The notes under the pieces are model-generated. The model was not told the DNA's origin. It was given only the letters and a program-made list of their open reading frames with translations, and ran no database searches. This document shows, in pieces, positions 25,577 to 33,805 of a stretch of DNA of 64,000 nt (position 1 is its first letter; every line of letters begins with the position of its first letter). The DNA is from JAUVRX01 sp049664225 (GTDB taxonomy: Bacteria; Acidobacteriota; Thermoanaerobaculia; Multivoradales; JAHEKO01), in NCBI GenBank assembly GCA_049664225.1, contig JBATEX010000190.1, positions 186,001 through 250,000 on the forward strand, given 5' to 3'. Made by a program: the position numbers and the translations under genes.

Positions 25577-25759
25577 CTAGCCCGCATTATTCATGAGCCC
25601 CACGGCATCTAGCGGAGATCGCCCGCCATCTCAGGCCGTCCTCACTCGTCGCTCCTCAACAGCCTGCAAGGTTGCCTCCGGTGCTCCTCTTTGCGGGTGG
25701 CCAGATCTGACGGACGCTTTCCACAATCTGCTCGCGCTGCCATGAATAATGCGGGCTAG
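25577..25759. mobile_element. 183-bp palindrome-ended element (MITE-like), copy 1
   Basis: The 19-base end at 25577-25595 (CTAGCCCGCATTATTCATG) recurs as its exact reverse complement at 25741-25759. A second copy at 58438-58620 has the same length and the same ends and differs at only four positions. No transposase is encoded; the minus strand carries a 42-codon open stretch beginning at the terminal repeat. The outer CTAG on both sides looks like a 4-bp target duplication, leaving a 175-bp core with 15-bp inverted ends. The right-hand CTAG contains the TAG stop codon of the gene at 25756-27408. Confidence 0.9.
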
Positions 25760-27408
25760 GCGTCGTCTCCGTCCGCCGACTGCTTCCGAAAGGACCCGGT
25801 GGCCAGCCCTTCCAGATCCCCCGACTCCACCGGGAACTCGGCCGTACTGAGAGACGTCTGCGCCCATAGCCTCGGGATCAGGTTGAGAAGACCCGAATGC
25901 TCTCGCATGAAGCGCATCTTGAGCAGCTGGAACGATCTGGCGGCATCCAGATCCCCCTCGAAAACCGCCTGATCCATGAGGTGGGAGAAGTGCTTCAAGT
26001 AGGCGTCACCCATTCTGGATGTCCACCGCGCCTCCTCCAGTATCGAGTTTGGAGTCGTTCCCGGTGTCTCGCTCAGAGCTTTCTGGATATCGTCCGCCGC
26101 TATGCTGATTCGTCGACGAAGAGCGGCCGCCGCGAGGACGAACTGCTCCGCATCAGCAGCCGACTGGACCTCCTCACCAAGGGCACGAAAGGCGTCGACT
26201 TCCCGAGGCTCGAGCCGATACTCCAAGACGGCTCCCTGGGTGCTGGCATCGATCGGGTCGAGCTCCGGATCCAGCCCAGCGAGCGCCGCCATCAACTCGT
26301 CCCAAAACGGCTGCACAGCATCTAGGTTCGGTACTAGAGCTTCGGTCGCGAGTATCCGCGGGGCGGGGGTAGCCGCCCCGGCACTCGTCCGGCTCGGAGC
26401 GTCGTTCGTTTCGGCTACGTTGGTGCGATCCTGGAACCGCCGACTCACGTCTCTGAGACTCTTGCCCAGGACAGCGAGCTCGTCCAGCCGGACGTTCTCC
26501 GTCTTCGTGCGGGTCTCGAACTCATCCAGTTGGCGCTGGAGGCCAGCCAGCGCGACGTCCAGCTCGGGTCCACCAGCGACATTCTTCTCGGGACCCTGAA
26601 GCAACTTTCGATATCCACTGACGATCCTGTCCTCTTCCAGACCCCGCAACTCGTCGATCTTCAGCTTGAACGCGTTGTTGACCTCCGCCACCAGTGGCAA
26701 GAGGTTGGGATGGAAGAGCTTGTGGCCCATGTCGTGCTTCAGCGCCCTGTACAGCTGAACCAATTTACTCTCATGCAGCTCGTCGAAAGTCTTGACCCAC
26801 CGCACCTCCGACCGAAGATCTTGCAGCGTCGCGCTGAGGCTGGTGATCTCGGCGGTCTCCTCTCTCCCGGCCTGGCTGTCAGCGACCGCGAGAGCCTGCA
26901 GGACCTTGCGAAGGCGGGTGCGGTCCCCCTGCAGCTCCGGGCCAGCTATGGACTCTGCCAGGCGGCTCACCACGAGATCGGTCTTGTCCAGACGATCCCT
27001 GTCCCAAACCCCTGTACCTTCGACGCGCTGATAGAAACGGATGATGTCGAGCAGGATTCGCTCGTCGAACGAGCGGACCTGCTGGAAGAATCGGCGGACC
27101 TGAGACGGCGAGATCGCTTCTTCCGTCTTGGCCAGTCCGACCTCCAAGACTCTGACCTCGGATTCCAGATCTTCCAGCAAAGCTGGCACCACCGAAGAAT
27201 CCGAAGTCGCAGGTCCTTCCAACCGCTCGGATGCCTTCTTCAAGGTCTCGACGGCACTCTTGAACGCCTCGGACCTGTCGTCGAAATGCTCTAGGATCCG
27301 CGTCCGTTGCATTCCGACGAGGAGCTGGTGAAACGCCCAGGCGGCCTTGAATCGAACTGACAAGGCCCTGTGGCGGCCAGCGAGGGGATTGACGTCACGC
27401 TCGACCAT
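25756..27408 (-). CDS. Coiled-coil-rich protein of unknown function
   Basis: I do not recognise a family. 550 aa, soluble, strongly charged and helical, with many heptad-like stretches (e.g. SAVETLKKASERLEGPAT, LDVALAGLQRQLDEFETRT, LLEDLESEVRVLEVGLAKTE), a Ser/Pro/Ala-rich linker around residue 345, and a second helical half (YLKHFSHLMDQAVFEGDLDA). No signal peptide or membrane segment is evident. The ATG at 27408 has GGAGG five bases upstream and is preferred over the ATG at 27441, which overlaps the divergent hpt start. The stop codon TAG lies within the CTAG at the edge of the mobile element. Confidence 0.8.
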   Translation of the reverse strand: MVERDVNPLAGRHRALSVRFKAAWAFHQLLVGMQRTRILEHFDDRSEAFKSAVETLKKASERLEGPATSDSSVVPALLEDLESEVRVLEVGLAKTEEAISPSQVRRFFQQVRSFDERILLDIIRFYQRVEGTGVWDRDRLDKTDLVVSRLAESIAGPELQGDRTRLRKVLQALAVADSQAGREETAEITSLSATLQDLRSEVRWVKTFDELHESKLVQLYRALKHDMGHKLFHPNLLPLVAEVNNAFKLKIDELRGLEEDRIVSGYRKLLQGPEKNVAGGPELDVALAGLQRQLDEFETRTKTENVRLDELAVLGKSLRDVSRRFQDRTNVAETNDAPSRTSAGAATPAPRILATEALVPNLDAVQPFWDELMAALAGLDPELDPIDASTQGAVLEYRLEPREVDAFRALGEEVQSAADAEQFVLAAAALRRRISIAADDIQKALSETPGTTPNSILEEARWTSRMGDAYLKHFSHLMDQAVFEGDLDAARSFQLLKMRFMREHSGLLNLIPRLWAQTSLSTAEFPVESGDLEGLATGSFRKQSADGDDA

Positions 27409-27439
27409 GCTACCCTCCGGGTTCAGCTGATTGTAAGCC

Positions 27440-28015
27440 ATGACAATTCAAAGCACTGCGTCATCTCCCACAGTCCTCATTTCCCGCCAGCGGGTCGAAG
27501 AGCGGGTCGCCGAGCTGGCCCAGGAGATCAACCGAGACTATGCCGATACCGAGCTGCTGGTATGCATCGGCGTACTCAAGGGATCGGTCTTCTTCATGGT
27601 CGATCTACTGAAGCAGGTCGAAGTTCCGGTAGCCGTCGATTTCTTTCAAACCTCCAGCTACGTGGGTACCAGCGCTCGGGGAGAAGTGAGGATCCGCAAG
27701 GACCTGGACCTGTTCATCCGCGACCGAGACGTGCTACTGATCGAGGACATCGTCGATACCGGCTATACCCTGCGGACGATCCTGGACCTCCTCCGATTTC
27801 GCGGTGCCAAGAGCGTCAAGCTCTGTGCGCTGCTGGACAAGATCGAAGCAAGGGAGGTCGACGTCCCCATCGACTACTCGGGCTTTCAGATCGGCAATGT
27901 ATTTGTTGTGGGATACGGACTCGACCTCGACGAGCGCTATCGGAATCTGCCCTTTATCGGTGCTCTCGCTGACGACACGGCTCCGGGTCCCGATTCGGGC
28001 AACCGCCAATCATGA
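27440..28015 (+). CDS. hpt: Hypoxanthine phosphoribosyltransferase
   Basis: Salvages hypoxanthine and guanine with PRPP to IMP and GMP. 191 aa. Segments seen are LVCIGVLKGSVFFMVDLL (residues about 40-57), SSYVGTSARGEVRI, the PRPP loop VLLIEDIVDTGYTLRTIL near residue 100 and the base-specificity region VDVPIDYSGFQIGN followed by VFVVGYGLD. The ATG at 27440 is only 31 bp from the divergent start at 27408, so the promoters must overlap the neighbouring coding sequence. RidA follows after 50 bp. Confidence 0.95.
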   Translation: MTIQSTASSPTVLISRQRVEERVAELAQEINRDYADTELLVCIGVLKGSVFFMVDLLKQVEVPVAVDFFQTSSYVGTSARGEVRIRKDLDLFIRDRDVLLIEDIVDTGYTLRTILDLLRFRGAKSVKLCALLDKIEAREVDVPIDYSGFQIGNVFVVGYGLDLDERYRNLPFIGALADDTAPGPDSGNRQS

Positions 28016-28065
28016 TCGCCTGAGAACCGGCACCAGTCCAACCCGTTCGAGAGGAGGGCATCCCA

Positions 28066-28446
28066 ATGCAACTTCACCACACCGATCAAGCGCCTGCCGC
28101 TATCGGACCCTACGCGCAAGCGGTCAGTCAGGGCGATTGGCTATTCACCTCGGGACAGATCGCTCTCGATCCCTCGACCGGCCAGATCGTCGAAGGAGGA
28201 TTCGAAGCCCAGGCCAAGCAGGTCCTGGCCAACCTGACCGAGGTCTTGTCGAGTGCCGGGTGTAGCTTCTCCAACGTCGTCAAGGCGACCATCTACATCG
28301 TCGACATGGGCAACTTCCCGACTCTGAATGACCTCTACGGAGATGTGCTGGGCGGGCATCGACCTGCGCGGTCGACAGTCCAAGTGGCGGCGCTGCCGAT
28401 GGGTGGCCTGGTAGAGATCGATCTGGTCGCCAGGATCCCGGGCTAG
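28066..28446 (+). CDS. ridA: RidA family enamine/imine deaminase
   Basis: Hydrolyses reactive 2-aminoacrylate-type imines released by PLP enzymes. 126 aa, typical length. It shows the opening APAAIGPYAQAVSQGDWLFT, the TSGQIALDPSTGQIV strand, and the active-site ARSTVQVAALPMGGLVEIDL with the substrate-binding Arg. The start is preceded by GAGAGGAGGG. The stop TAG shares the tetranucleotide CTAG (28443-28446) with the stop of the convergent gene on the other strand. It is probably co-transcribed with hpt. Confidence 0.95.
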   Translation: MQLHHTDQAPAAIGPYAQAVSQGDWLFTSGQIALDPSTGQIVEGGFEAQAKQVLANLTEVLSSAGCSFSNVVKATIYIVDMGNFPTLNDLYGDVLGGHRPARSTVQVAALPMGGLVEIDLVARIPG

Positions 28447-29378
28447 GCGAGGCTGCCCAGGTACTCTTCTTTCAAGTCCTGAACGAGAGTGGCAGTACCC
28501 GTGGTCACGAAGTCGGTGATCACCCGGGAGCTCAGCGGATCGAGCCAAGGGAACACCCCCAGATTGCCTTCCCGACAGAGGGCAGGCAGATCGTGATTGT
28601 CGCGATCTACCCACCGGGCAGATCGATACAGGTCCTGCCCTCCCGACTCTGAGCGACCCACCCGCAACCAGAGCTCCCCAGCTATGGCCAGCTGCTCGCC
28701 GAGGCGCTGGTTCTCGCGCCTCACACCTGCGCTCGGCAGGGGCCGCGGCAGAAAGGGCCCGAACCCCCGGGCCGCAGCCAGGCACGAAAACAAATTCTCG
28801 GATGGCTGTTCACCGTGAAACAGCGCGTGGAAAGCTGCTTGACCGGCTCGCTCGACGAGACGCCGTTTGTCCGCTGGCTCGAGATCCAGCGCCATTGGTT
28901 GCACGTGCTCCACTCCTGCGGCAGCGAGCGCCGCGAGACCCTCCTCCCACTGGGTACGATCATCTGTCAGGCCAGCGACCAGAGGCCAGACGACCTTCGC
29001 ACCGGCCGGCAGTTCAGCCAGATACTCCATCTTGCCAGCCAGGAGTGCCTCCAAGGGGTCGAACACCACCGAGTCCGGATCCACCACCGGGCCAGCCTCC
29101 ACGGGCCGCTGAACGACGACCGGCACCCCGAGCTCCATCAGGGATCCGACCAGATGTGAGCGTTGGCTCTCCAGCACCTGCCGAACTGGCGGCAGGTACA
29201 CCACCTCATCAGGCGGCTGAGTCCGCCACTCATCCGGGATCTCCGTCGCTGCCTTCGAGGAGGCACCGAGGCCTCCCCGCCCCAGATCGACCCATAACCC
29301 TTCTTCACCGGGCCAGGAGCGTGGCGCGAGGCCAATCCAGAAATGCGACGGATCGGGAAGCTGCGAGGTCCACCGCAT
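28443..29378 (-). CDS. Conserved-looking protein of unknown function downstream of ftsY
   Basis: I do not recognise a family. 311 aa, cytoplasmic by composition (no signal or membrane segment), rich in Trp, Pro and Leu. Alternating hydrophobic strand and helix segments such as PDEVVYLPPVRQVLESQ, AKVVWPLVAGLTDDR and EEGLAALAAAGVEHVQPMAL suggest an alpha/beta or TIM-like fold, but no catalytic motif stands out. The ATG at 29378 begins one base after the ftsY stop, so translation is likely coupled to ftsY. Its stop codon overlaps the convergent ridA stop within CTAG. Confidence 0.75.
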   Translation of the reverse strand: MRWTSQLPDPSHFWIGLAPRSWPGEEGLWVDLGRGGLGASSKAATEIPDEWRTQPPDEVVYLPPVRQVLESQRSHLVGSLMELGVPVVVQRPVEAGPVVDPDSVVFDPLEALLAGKMEYLAELPAGAKVVWPLVAGLTDDRTQWEEGLAALAAAGVEHVQPMALDLEPADKRRLVERAGQAAFHALFHGEQPSENLFSCLAAARGFGPFLPRPLPSAGVRRENQRLGEQLAIAGELWLRVGRSESGGQDLYRSARWVDRDNHDLPALCREGNLGVFPWLDPLSSRVITDFVTTGTATLVQDLKEEYLGSLA

Positions 29379-29379
29379 C

Positions 29380-30348
29380 TCAACCCAACAGTGCTTTTGC
29401 GAACTCTCTTGGCCTGAACTCGACAAGATCGTCAGCGGTCTCGCCGACGCCGAGATAGACCACCGGCAGTCGAAGATCCCGCGCTACCGCCACCGCCATG
29501 CCGCCTTTGGCCGTGCCATCGATTTTGGCTAGCAATACCCCGTCCACGTCCACAACACGGACGAACTCCCGAGCCTGGCTGATGGCGTTTTGGCCGGTCG
29601 TCGCATCGAGCACCAACAGGGTCCTGCGCTGCCAGGTTGCTGCCTCGCGGTCGACGATCCTCTTGATCTTGGACAGCTCCTCCATTAGATGCTCCTTGTT
29701 GTGCAGCCGACCAGCGGTGTCCACGATCACATGGTCAGCCCGACGGGCTTTGGCTGCCTGCAGCGCGTCGAAGACCACGGCAGCGGGATCGGCGCCGGCG
29801 GCCTGCTTGATGACGTCGACGCCCAATCGCTCGCCCCACAGGGAAAGCTGCTCGACAGCCGCAGCGCGGAACGTGTCGGCAGCGGCCATCACGACCCGCT
29901 CCCCCCGTTCCTGCGACCAACGAGCCAACTTGGCAACCGAAGTCGTCTTACCCACGCCATTGACGCCCACCACGAGGGTGACTGTGGGTTCGTCGACAGG
30001 GGCTACCGGCTGTGGTGCATCCAAAAGCAGAATGGCCATCTCGTCGACGAGCATCTGGCGAAGCTTCAGCACGTCCTGAGCTTCGAAGCCCTTCACCCTG
30101 CTCTTTACAGAGTCGATGAGCTCGAGGGCCGTTTCCACCCCCACGTCGGTGCCGATGAGAGTCTCCTCCAGATGCTCCAACGTCTCATCGTCCAGGACGC
30201 CACGGCCCGCAACCGCCGCATCCAGCCGATCCAGGAACTCGGTGTGGGTCATGAACAGACCCTTCTTCAACTTCCCCCAGAAGCCCGATTCTCGAGCTTC
30301 TCTCGGAACTGTCTCGGGCGCTAGATCGAGGGTGTCCTCGTCATTCAT
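29380..30348 (-). CDS. ftsY: Signal recognition particle receptor FtsY
   Basis: GTPase that docks SRP-ribosome complexes at the membrane. 322 aa. The acidic N-terminal A domain is very short (about 20 residues). The NG domain has the N-helix bundle (GTDVGVETALELIDSVKSR), G1 VVGVNGVGKTTSVAKLA near residue 130, ADTFRAAAVEQL, G3 VDTAGRLHNKEHLMEEL, G4 region AKIDGTAKGGMAVAVA and closing GVGETADDLVEFRP. It follows the roadblock gene after 51 bp and abuts the unknown gene downstream. Confidence 0.96.
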   Translation of the reverse strand: MNDEDTLDLAPETVPREARESGFWGKLKKGLFMTHTEFLDRLDAAVAGRGVLDDETLEHLEETLIGTDVGVETALELIDSVKSRVKGFEAQDVLKLRQMLVDEMAILLLDAPQPVAPVDEPTVTLVVGVNGVGKTTSVAKLARWSQERGERVVMAAADTFRAAAVEQLSLWGERLGVDVIKQAAGADPAAVVFDALQAAKARRADHVIVDTAGRLHNKEHLMEELSKIKRIVDREAATWQRRTLLVLDATTGQNAISQAREFVRVVDVDGVLLAKIDGTAKGGMAVAVARDLRLPVVYLGVGETADDLVEFRPREFAKALLG

Positions 30349-30399
30349 GGCTGGGAATGCTATCCGATCCCAGCCTGACGGGGGGAGGCGGCGCGACTC

Positions 30400-30762
30400 T
30401 CAAAAGACCTCTGACCTCAGCTGTTCTGCCGCGGCTTGAAGGCTTCTGCGAGCCTTCCCCACCTTCGCAGGCCGCCGTTGAACCAGGACCAGGTAGTAGC
30501 CGTCCGGCAGCGCGATCAGGTGGAGATGGTGGCTAGCCCTTTCGATGTGGCACAGGCGGGTCGCACCCAGCCGCGCCTCGGAGAGCATCCCGCCGATGAG
30601 ACGGAGGTAGATACCGAGATAGGCCCCGAGCAAACGCATTTCGTAGGGACTCTGTTCAGCGCAGGCAAAATCCACGGTCTCGCCAGCATCGTCCAAGAAG
30701 AGGGCCGCCTCGGCGTCAGGATTGTCGGCCAGCAGATTCGCCAGAACGTACTGGAAGGGCAT
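30400..30762 (-). CDS. Roadblock/LC7-like small regulatory protein
   Basis: 120-aa soluble alpha/beta protein. The opening helix (YVLANLLADNPDAEAALFLD), a central GGMLSEARLGATRLCHIE segment and the strand ALPDGYYLVLVQRRP followed by a C-terminal helix fit the roadblock/LC7 fold, which in bacteria partners with small GTPases of the MglA type or acts as a dimeric scaffold. No GTPase gene is adjacent. It begins 24 bp after the HD-GYP receptor gene and precedes ftsY, so it may modulate the receptor; this is inference. Confidence 0.6.
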   Translation of the reverse strand: MPFQYVLANLLADNPDAEAALFLDDAGETVDFACAEQSPYEMRLLGAYLGIYLRLIGGMLSEARLGATRLCHIERASHHLHLIALPDGYYLVLVQRRPAKVGKARRSLQAAAEQLRSEVF

Positions 30763-30786
30763 GACTGACAGCTACGGGGAAGTCGC

Positions 30787-32550
30787 TCAGTTGGCCACGA
30801 CTGCTTTGGCCTCTGCGGGAGCGACCGGCAGGGGTGCTTCTCGTTTTCTAATCTGGCCGGCTTCGAAGGCGCTGTGGAACGCCGAGACCACATCGACGTC
30901 GAAGCGCTTTCCGGCCAACTTCGTGATGGTCTCGACCGCAAAGGCCGTGTCGCAGGCCTTCTGGTAGGGGCGGGTGGTAGTGATCGCATCAAAGGTATCT
31001 GCCACGGCAACGATTCTAGCCGACAGTGGGATCTGCTCGCCCTGCAGACCATCCGGGTATCCCTCGCCGTTCCAGGCCTCGTGGTGCCAGCGAATGGCTG
31101 GGATCATCTCCTTGAGCTGCTCGATCCGACTCATGATCTGGGCGCCGATGACCGTATGCTGCTTCATGACGTCGTACTCCGCATCCGTCAATCTGTCCAC
31201 CTTGGTCAGAATCTGATCCTCGATGCCGATCTTGCCCACATCGTGCAACAGCGCACCTACCCAGATCTGATGACTATCCTCCTCCGACAAACCCAGAAAC
31301 TTGGAAATCGTTCGGCTGTATGTCGCGACACGCTCGGAGTGCCCACGGGTGTAGGGGTCCTTGGCGTCGATCGCCGCGACGAACGACCGCATCGAGCCCA
31401 CGAACAGGTCACGGTTGATCTGGGCCGCGCGCTTGAGCTGCTCGACATGACTGCGCACATGATCGCTCATGCGATTGAAGTCGTCGGCCAGCTCGCGTAT
31501 CTCCTGGCTGGCCACTCCCAGCTCGACCCGCTGGCCGAAGTTTCCGGCCGCGATCTGGTGTGTGGTATCCGCCAGCTCCTGAATCGGCCGGCTCACCCCG
31601 CGTGCGGCAGCAACGGCGATTCCCAAAGCGAACGCGATCAGCACAGCCGTCGAGACCGCAGTGTTGAAGACCATCTCCTGAACCGCGGCCAGCGCAATCG
31701 CGGCAGGGCGCTGCATTACCACTCCCCATCCCGCCTCTTCGACCGGCCCGACCCTACCCAACATTCTCTCTTTACGCCCGTCGGAGACGACCGTGTACTC
31801 CTGAGTCATGTTCAATGGGGTCTGCACGAAGTCACGAACCAGTCGCGACCGACGGACCGCCCGCCGCATCTCTTCAGTCGCCTCTCCTCCCCAGAGGATG
31901 CTGCCCTGGTTGTCGATCAAGAAGACCGACACCTCACCACGGGCCTCCTGCTGAAAGAGGGTCTCCATCCTGCGGAGTCGAGTCACCCCCTCGACAAACA
32001 GCTGAGGCTGGCCGTTCGAGTCGGTTATTGGTATGGCCAGCACCGCGACAGGGTCCGCGGTCTCTTCGAGCGTCAAGAAACGGTAAACGACCGTTCCCTC
32101 CTGCTCGGTCTCGGCGAAAGCATCGTCGAGCTGCCTCCGCAGGCTCGGAGACTGTCGGATGGCCGACATGTAAGGACCCACCGCGTCGGTCCCTAGAACG
32201 CGAAGACCGACCAGATTGGAATCCGTAGAGAGAAATTCGCGGAGGTACTCCTGAACCCAGGGTTGGCGGAGCCTCTCGGCCATCCCCGTCTCCGACGGAA
32301 TAGCCACCAGGCTCTGCCCCAGCTGCATCAGCTGCCGACGCGTCGAGGAGAGGTGCTGGTCCAATTCTTGCGAGAGGAATTGCGTCGACCGCGTCAGATA
32401 CCCCTTCTCCTGGGTCTCCAGGATCTCTCGGTTCTGACGAATGACCAGGAAGCTACTGAAGGCCAGAGGAACGATTCCTGCGATCAGCAGCAGCGCGAAC
32501 AGGAAATGGCGGAGCTTCAAGCGCTTGAAGATGCTGAGTAGCGATGCCAT
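30787..32550 (-). CDS. Membrane HD-GYP phosphodiesterase with periplasmic sensor and HAMP
   Basis: Predicted cyclic-di-GMP (or cGAMP-type) phosphodiesterase receptor, 587 aa. Transmembrane helix 1 (about residues 15-37) and helix 2 (about 295-317) enclose a periplasmic Cache-like sensor. A HAMP domain follows (SRPIQELADTTHQIAAGNFG), then the HD-GYP domain with HSERVATYS, LLHDVGKIGI, KQHTVIG, HHEAWNGEGYPDGL and VADTFDAITTTRPYQ, so all metal ligands and the GYP motif are intact. It lies 154 bp after aroB and just before a roadblock protein. Confidence 0.92.
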   Translation of the reverse strand: MASLLSIFKRLKLRHFLFALLLIAGIVPLAFSSFLVIRQNREILETQEKGYLTRSTQFLSQELDQHLSSTRRQLMQLGQSLVAIPSETGMAERLRQPWVQEYLREFLSTDSNLVGLRVLGTDAVGPYMSAIRQSPSLRRQLDDAFAETEQEGTVVYRFLTLEETADPVAVLAIPITDSNGQPQLFVEGVTRLRRMETLFQQEARGEVSVFLIDNQGSILWGGEATEEMRRAVRRSRLVRDFVQTPLNMTQEYTVVSDGRKERMLGRVGPVEEAGWGVVMQRPAAIALAAVQEMVFNTAVSTAVLIAFALGIAVAAARGVSRPIQELADTTHQIAAGNFGQRVELGVASQEIRELADDFNRMSDHVRSHVEQLKRAAQINRDLFVGSMRSFVAAIDAKDPYTRGHSERVATYSRTISKFLGLSEEDSHQIWVGALLHDVGKIGIEDQILTKVDRLTDAEYDVMKQHTVIGAQIMSRIEQLKEMIPAIRWHHEAWNGEGYPDGLQGEQIPLSARIVAVADTFDAITTTRPYQKACDTAFAVETITKLAGKRFDVDVVSAFHSAFEAGQIRKREAPLPVAPAEAKAVVAN

Positions 32551-32704
32551 TTCCTACTTACCTTTCCACGCGCGGCGGAGCTGTTCCGAGAAACCGGCCA
32601 GCTTCCCGAACGAACCGCCGCGCCGATTATAGCCTTGGGTCCGACGACTCTCCCATGCCACATTTCACAGCCGGGTCTCTCTCCGATCCGGCAGATCCCA
32701 GCGG

Positions 32705-33805
32705 CTACGAAGTCGCCTCGAGTCGATCCAGGAATGTCGCCAGCTCATGCTTGACCGCTGCCTCGGTGAGATCAGAGACGATCTCGCAGGCGCCGAGGTC
32801 CGTCGGTAGAACCCAGCGCCATCCACTTTCACCGGCTTTCTTGTCCCGGCCGATGAGTCGGATCAGGGTATCGACCTCGGGGGCTGGAATTCTGGGCAGC
32901 TCGAAACGCTCGACAAGCCGCCGCATGCGGTTTGCGGCTGCGAGCGGAAGGCCTCGGTTCTCGGCCAATCCAACGGCGAAGAGGATGCCGTAGCCCACCG
33001 CCTCACCGTGTCGAAGCGTCTGATAGTCGAGCGCTGCTTCGAGCGCGTGACCCAGGGTGTGTCCCAGGTTCAGCAGCATTCGCTCTCCTCTTTCGACGGG
33101 ATCTCGCTCGACGATTTCGATCTTCGCCTGTGCCGCGGCGGCCACCACCGGAGCCAAGGCTATCGAGTCGCCAGCCAAAAGGCCGTCCAGGTCCCTCTCC
33201 AGCACCGAAAAGAGCTCGGGATCGGAGAGGATCGCCATCTTCAGGACCTCCATCAGGCCCGAGCGCAGCTCTCCTCCAGGTAGAGTCTTCAGCAACCTGG
33301 TGTCCGCTATGACTCGCCTTGGATGATGGAACAGCCCGACACTGTTCTTGGCTCGCGCCAGGTTGATCGCCGTCTTACCACCAATCGAGGCATCGACCTG
33401 TGCCAGCAGGGTCGTCGGCAGCTGCACGTACTCGAGGCCCCGCATGTAGCATCCGGCCACGAATCCGGCGAGGTCTCCAACACTGCCACCGCCGAAAGCG
33501 ACGATGCGACTGTCCCGCTTGCCCCCGGCTTCGAGCATCTCGCCCCAGAGACCTTCCGCAACACCGACGCTCTTGGCGGCCTCCCCGTCGGGCACCTCGA
33601 GAATGTGCAAATCGGCGGCCTGCCTCGACAGTGGAGCAACGACCTGAGAGTGAAGCTCGAGAACCCTCGGCGAGCTGATCACGAAGACCCGTCGCTGCCG
33701 CACCCAATCCTGCAGCTCGCCCGTCTCGTCAAGTAGGACCCCATCACCCACCAGGATGGGCGTTTCCCCATTGGCATGTCGAAGCTGAAGGTCGAAACGA
33801 GTCAA
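32705..33805 (-). CDS. aroB: 3-dehydroquinate synthase
   Basis: Second step of the shikimate pathway: cyclises DAHP using NAD and a divalent metal. 366 aa with the NAD-binding AFGGGSVGDLAGFVAG (near residue 100), the segment PTTLLAQVDASIGGKTAIN, and metal-binding GLMEVLKMAILSD, NLGHTLGHALEA and LRHGEAVGYGI. The start is TTG at 33805 in a TTGA overlap with the aspS stop. Chorismate synthase, the last step of the pathway, is encoded 5 kb away on the opposite strand. Confidence 0.96.
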   Translation of the reverse strand: MTRFDLQLRHANGETPILVGDGVLLDETGELQDWVRQRRVFVISSPRVLELHSQVVAPLSRQAADLHILEVPDGEAAKSVGVAEGLWGEMLEAGGKRDSRIVAFGGGSVGDLAGFVAGCYMRGLEYVQLPTTLLAQVDASIGGKTAINLARAKNSVGLFHHPRRVIADTRLLKTLPGGELRSGLMEVLKMAILSDPELFSVLERDLDGLLAGDSIALAPVVAAAAQAKIEIVERDPVERGERMLLNLGHTLGHALEAALDYQTLRHGEAVGYGILFAVGLAENRGLPLAAANRMRRLVERFELPRIPAPEVDTLIRLIGRDKKAGESGWRWVLPTDLGACEIVSDLTEAAVKHELATFLDRLEATS

